DNA of 64,000 nt, taken from the NCBI RefSeq assembly GCF_009498035.1, contig NZ_CP034550.1:124001-188000 (forward strand), in the 5' to 3' direction. Below, one piece after another: positions 63,175-64,000 of this stretch. The position numbers and the translations under genes are program-made. The stretch is from Saccharothrix syringae (lineage in GTDB: Bacteria; Actinomycetota; Actinomycetes; Mycobacteriales; Pseudonocardiaceae). Position 1 is the stretch's first letter, and each line of letters starts with the position of its first letter. A model generated the notes under the pieces. It saw only the letters and a list, made by a program, of their open reading frames with translations, did not search any database and was not told the origin of the DNA.

Positions 63175-64000
63175 TCACTTCTCAGCGGCGTCCTCGAACA
63201 GCACGCCCATGCGGTCGACCGCATCCCGCTGCACGCTCTCGATCACTTCGATGTATGTGCCGGTTGTCACACTGATCGAGCTGTGCCGCAAGATCCGCTG
63301 CACGGTGGCCGCGTCCACGCCCATGGCGAAGAGGACCGTCGCGGCGGTGTGGCGCATGTCATGCACCCGGATCACGCGGACTCCCGCCTTCCGGCACAGG
63401 GCCTCGAACGCCCGGTTGATGTTGCGCGGCTCGATCGGCGTGCCGTGCGGCGTGGTGAACACCAGGCCCGTGTCCCGCCACCTCGGTCCGGCCGCCAGGC
63501 GGTCACCGGCCTGGAGCGCCTTGTGCCGCTGCAGCACGGAGACCAGGGGAGCGGGCAGCGGAACCGTGGCCGCCGACGCCTCGGTCTTCACCTCGTCCAA
63601 GGTCAGCTTGCCGTCCACCCGGTGCAGGGCCTGGGCGATCGTCACCCTGCCGCCGGCCAGGTCGACGTCCTCCCAGCGCAGCCCCAGCGCCTCACCGCGC
63701 CGCAGGCCGATACCGAGCCCTACCGCCCACAGGGCGTACAGGCGGTGATCCTTGGCCGTGGCGAGGAACTGCCTGGCCTCCTTCAGGCTCCAGGCCCGGT
63801 GCTGCCGCTTGCCCGAGCCCGGGAGCTTCACCAGCGTGGCGACGTTCCGCGTGAGGATGTCCTCCTCCACCGCGTCCTGGAGCGCGGCCCGCAGCAGTCG
63901 CAGCAGGTAGCGGAGGCTCGCCGGAGCCGGGAACGACTTGCAGCACTCCTTTGGCTGCCTGGCGCAACAACGCGGCTTGCGATCCGGCTTCTCCGCCCAT
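63175..64000 (-). CDS. int: Tyrosine site-specific integrase, 5' end beyond the window
   Basis: 275 codons of an open frame that continues past 64000, so the N-terminus is missing. The catalytic domain has the first Arg in GIGLRRGEALGLRW, the HxxR box HDMRHTAATVLF, the second His in LRHSSISVTTGTY and the nucleophile Tyr in that phrase. The upstream part is Cys/Arg-rich and then SLRYLLRLLRAALQDAVEED, the SAM-like domain. It is typical of integrative elements or prophages of actinobacteria that use tRNA sites. Its 3' end faces tRNA-Arg. Confidence 0.92.
   Translation of the reverse strand, partial: WAEKPDRKPRCCARQPKECCKSFPAPASLRYLLRLLRAALQDAVEEDILTRNVATLVKLPGSGKRQHRAWSLKEARQFLATAKDHRLYALWAVGLGIGLRRGEALGLRWEDVDLAGGRVTIAQALHRVDGKLTLDEVKTEASAATVPLPAPLVSVLQRHKALQAGDRLAAGPRWRDTGLVFTTPHGTPIEPRNINRAFEALCRKAGVRVIRVHDMRHTAATVLFAMGVDAATVQRILRHSSISVTTGTYIEVIESVQRDAVDRMGVLFEDAAEK

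Overview
The window is high-GC actinobacterial DNA, most likely from a member of the Pseudonocardiaceae (Saccharothrix, Actinosynnema, Lentzea or a close relative). This rests on the very high GC content, GTG and TTG starts, many leaderless genes, galactofuran genes (glf, glfT1, glfT2), a Bpa-type proteasome activator, an F420-type oxidoreductase, a PPE/EspG module and LAXTG surface proteins. The genus is inferred, not proved.

Layout. 1-6,300: the tail of a CydC-like ABC exporter gene, a GAF histidine kinase and a separate NarL/DevR-type response regulator; an HD phosphohydrolase; a 21-bp minisatellite; a GNAT gene and a macro-domain gene that converge on three DnaA boxes; then pheA, a histidine phosphatase and an SDR, each overlapping the next. 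6,300-10,200: a minimal zincin and a septum-formation protein, divergent from a YgiB-like / glutathionylspermidine-synthase-like / DUF350 operon that ends in a clear terminator. 10,200-18,100: a methyltransferase, glycosyltransferases, serS, an L-2-hydroxyglutarate oxidase-like gene, an F420 oxidoreductase and a HAD phosphatase.

18,100-31,500: surface sugar genes. A UDP-glucose 4-epimerase-like gene converges on a six-gene nucleotide-sugar operon holding two aminotransferase/acetyltransferase pairs. Opposite it lie a GT2/DUF2304/GT2 operon, a flippase and a large GT-C-like membrane protein. 30,300-43,000: the galactan locus, with glf, two GlfT2-like transferases, GlfT1 and the Wzt/Wzm exporter, followed by a TylF-like methyltransferase, bpa, a cysteine-desulfurase-like gene, a second methyltransferase and a quinone oxidoreductase. 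From memory this order resembles the Mycobacterium tuberculosis Rv3777-Rv3782 and Rv3808c-Rv3809c regions. Together these genes would make UDP-galactofuranose, start and extend a lipid-linked galactan, and export it.

43,000-57,900: secreted and surface functions. These are an M28 aminopeptidase, two LAXTG-anchored proteins with SdrD-B-like domains, a UshA-like nucleotidase opposite a MarR regulator, a YpfJ-like metallopeptidase, a TauE/SafE transporter, a HisC-like aminotransferase and a dienelactone-hydrolase-fold protein with altered catalytic residues. tRNA-Ser(TGA) lies here. 58,000-64,000: a coupled PE-like/PPE-like/EspG-like module, an acetoacetyl-CoA synthetase, tRNA-Ser(GCT), tRNA-Arg(ACG), and a tyrosine integrase reading toward the tRNA and cut by the window edge. 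This is probably the end of an integrated element.

No single undescribed system is proved. The best leads are the DnaA-box cluster, a recurring leaderless promoter architecture, two enzyme-fold proteins that lack expected catalytic residues, the orphan PPE/EspG module, and a structured 555-bp gap.
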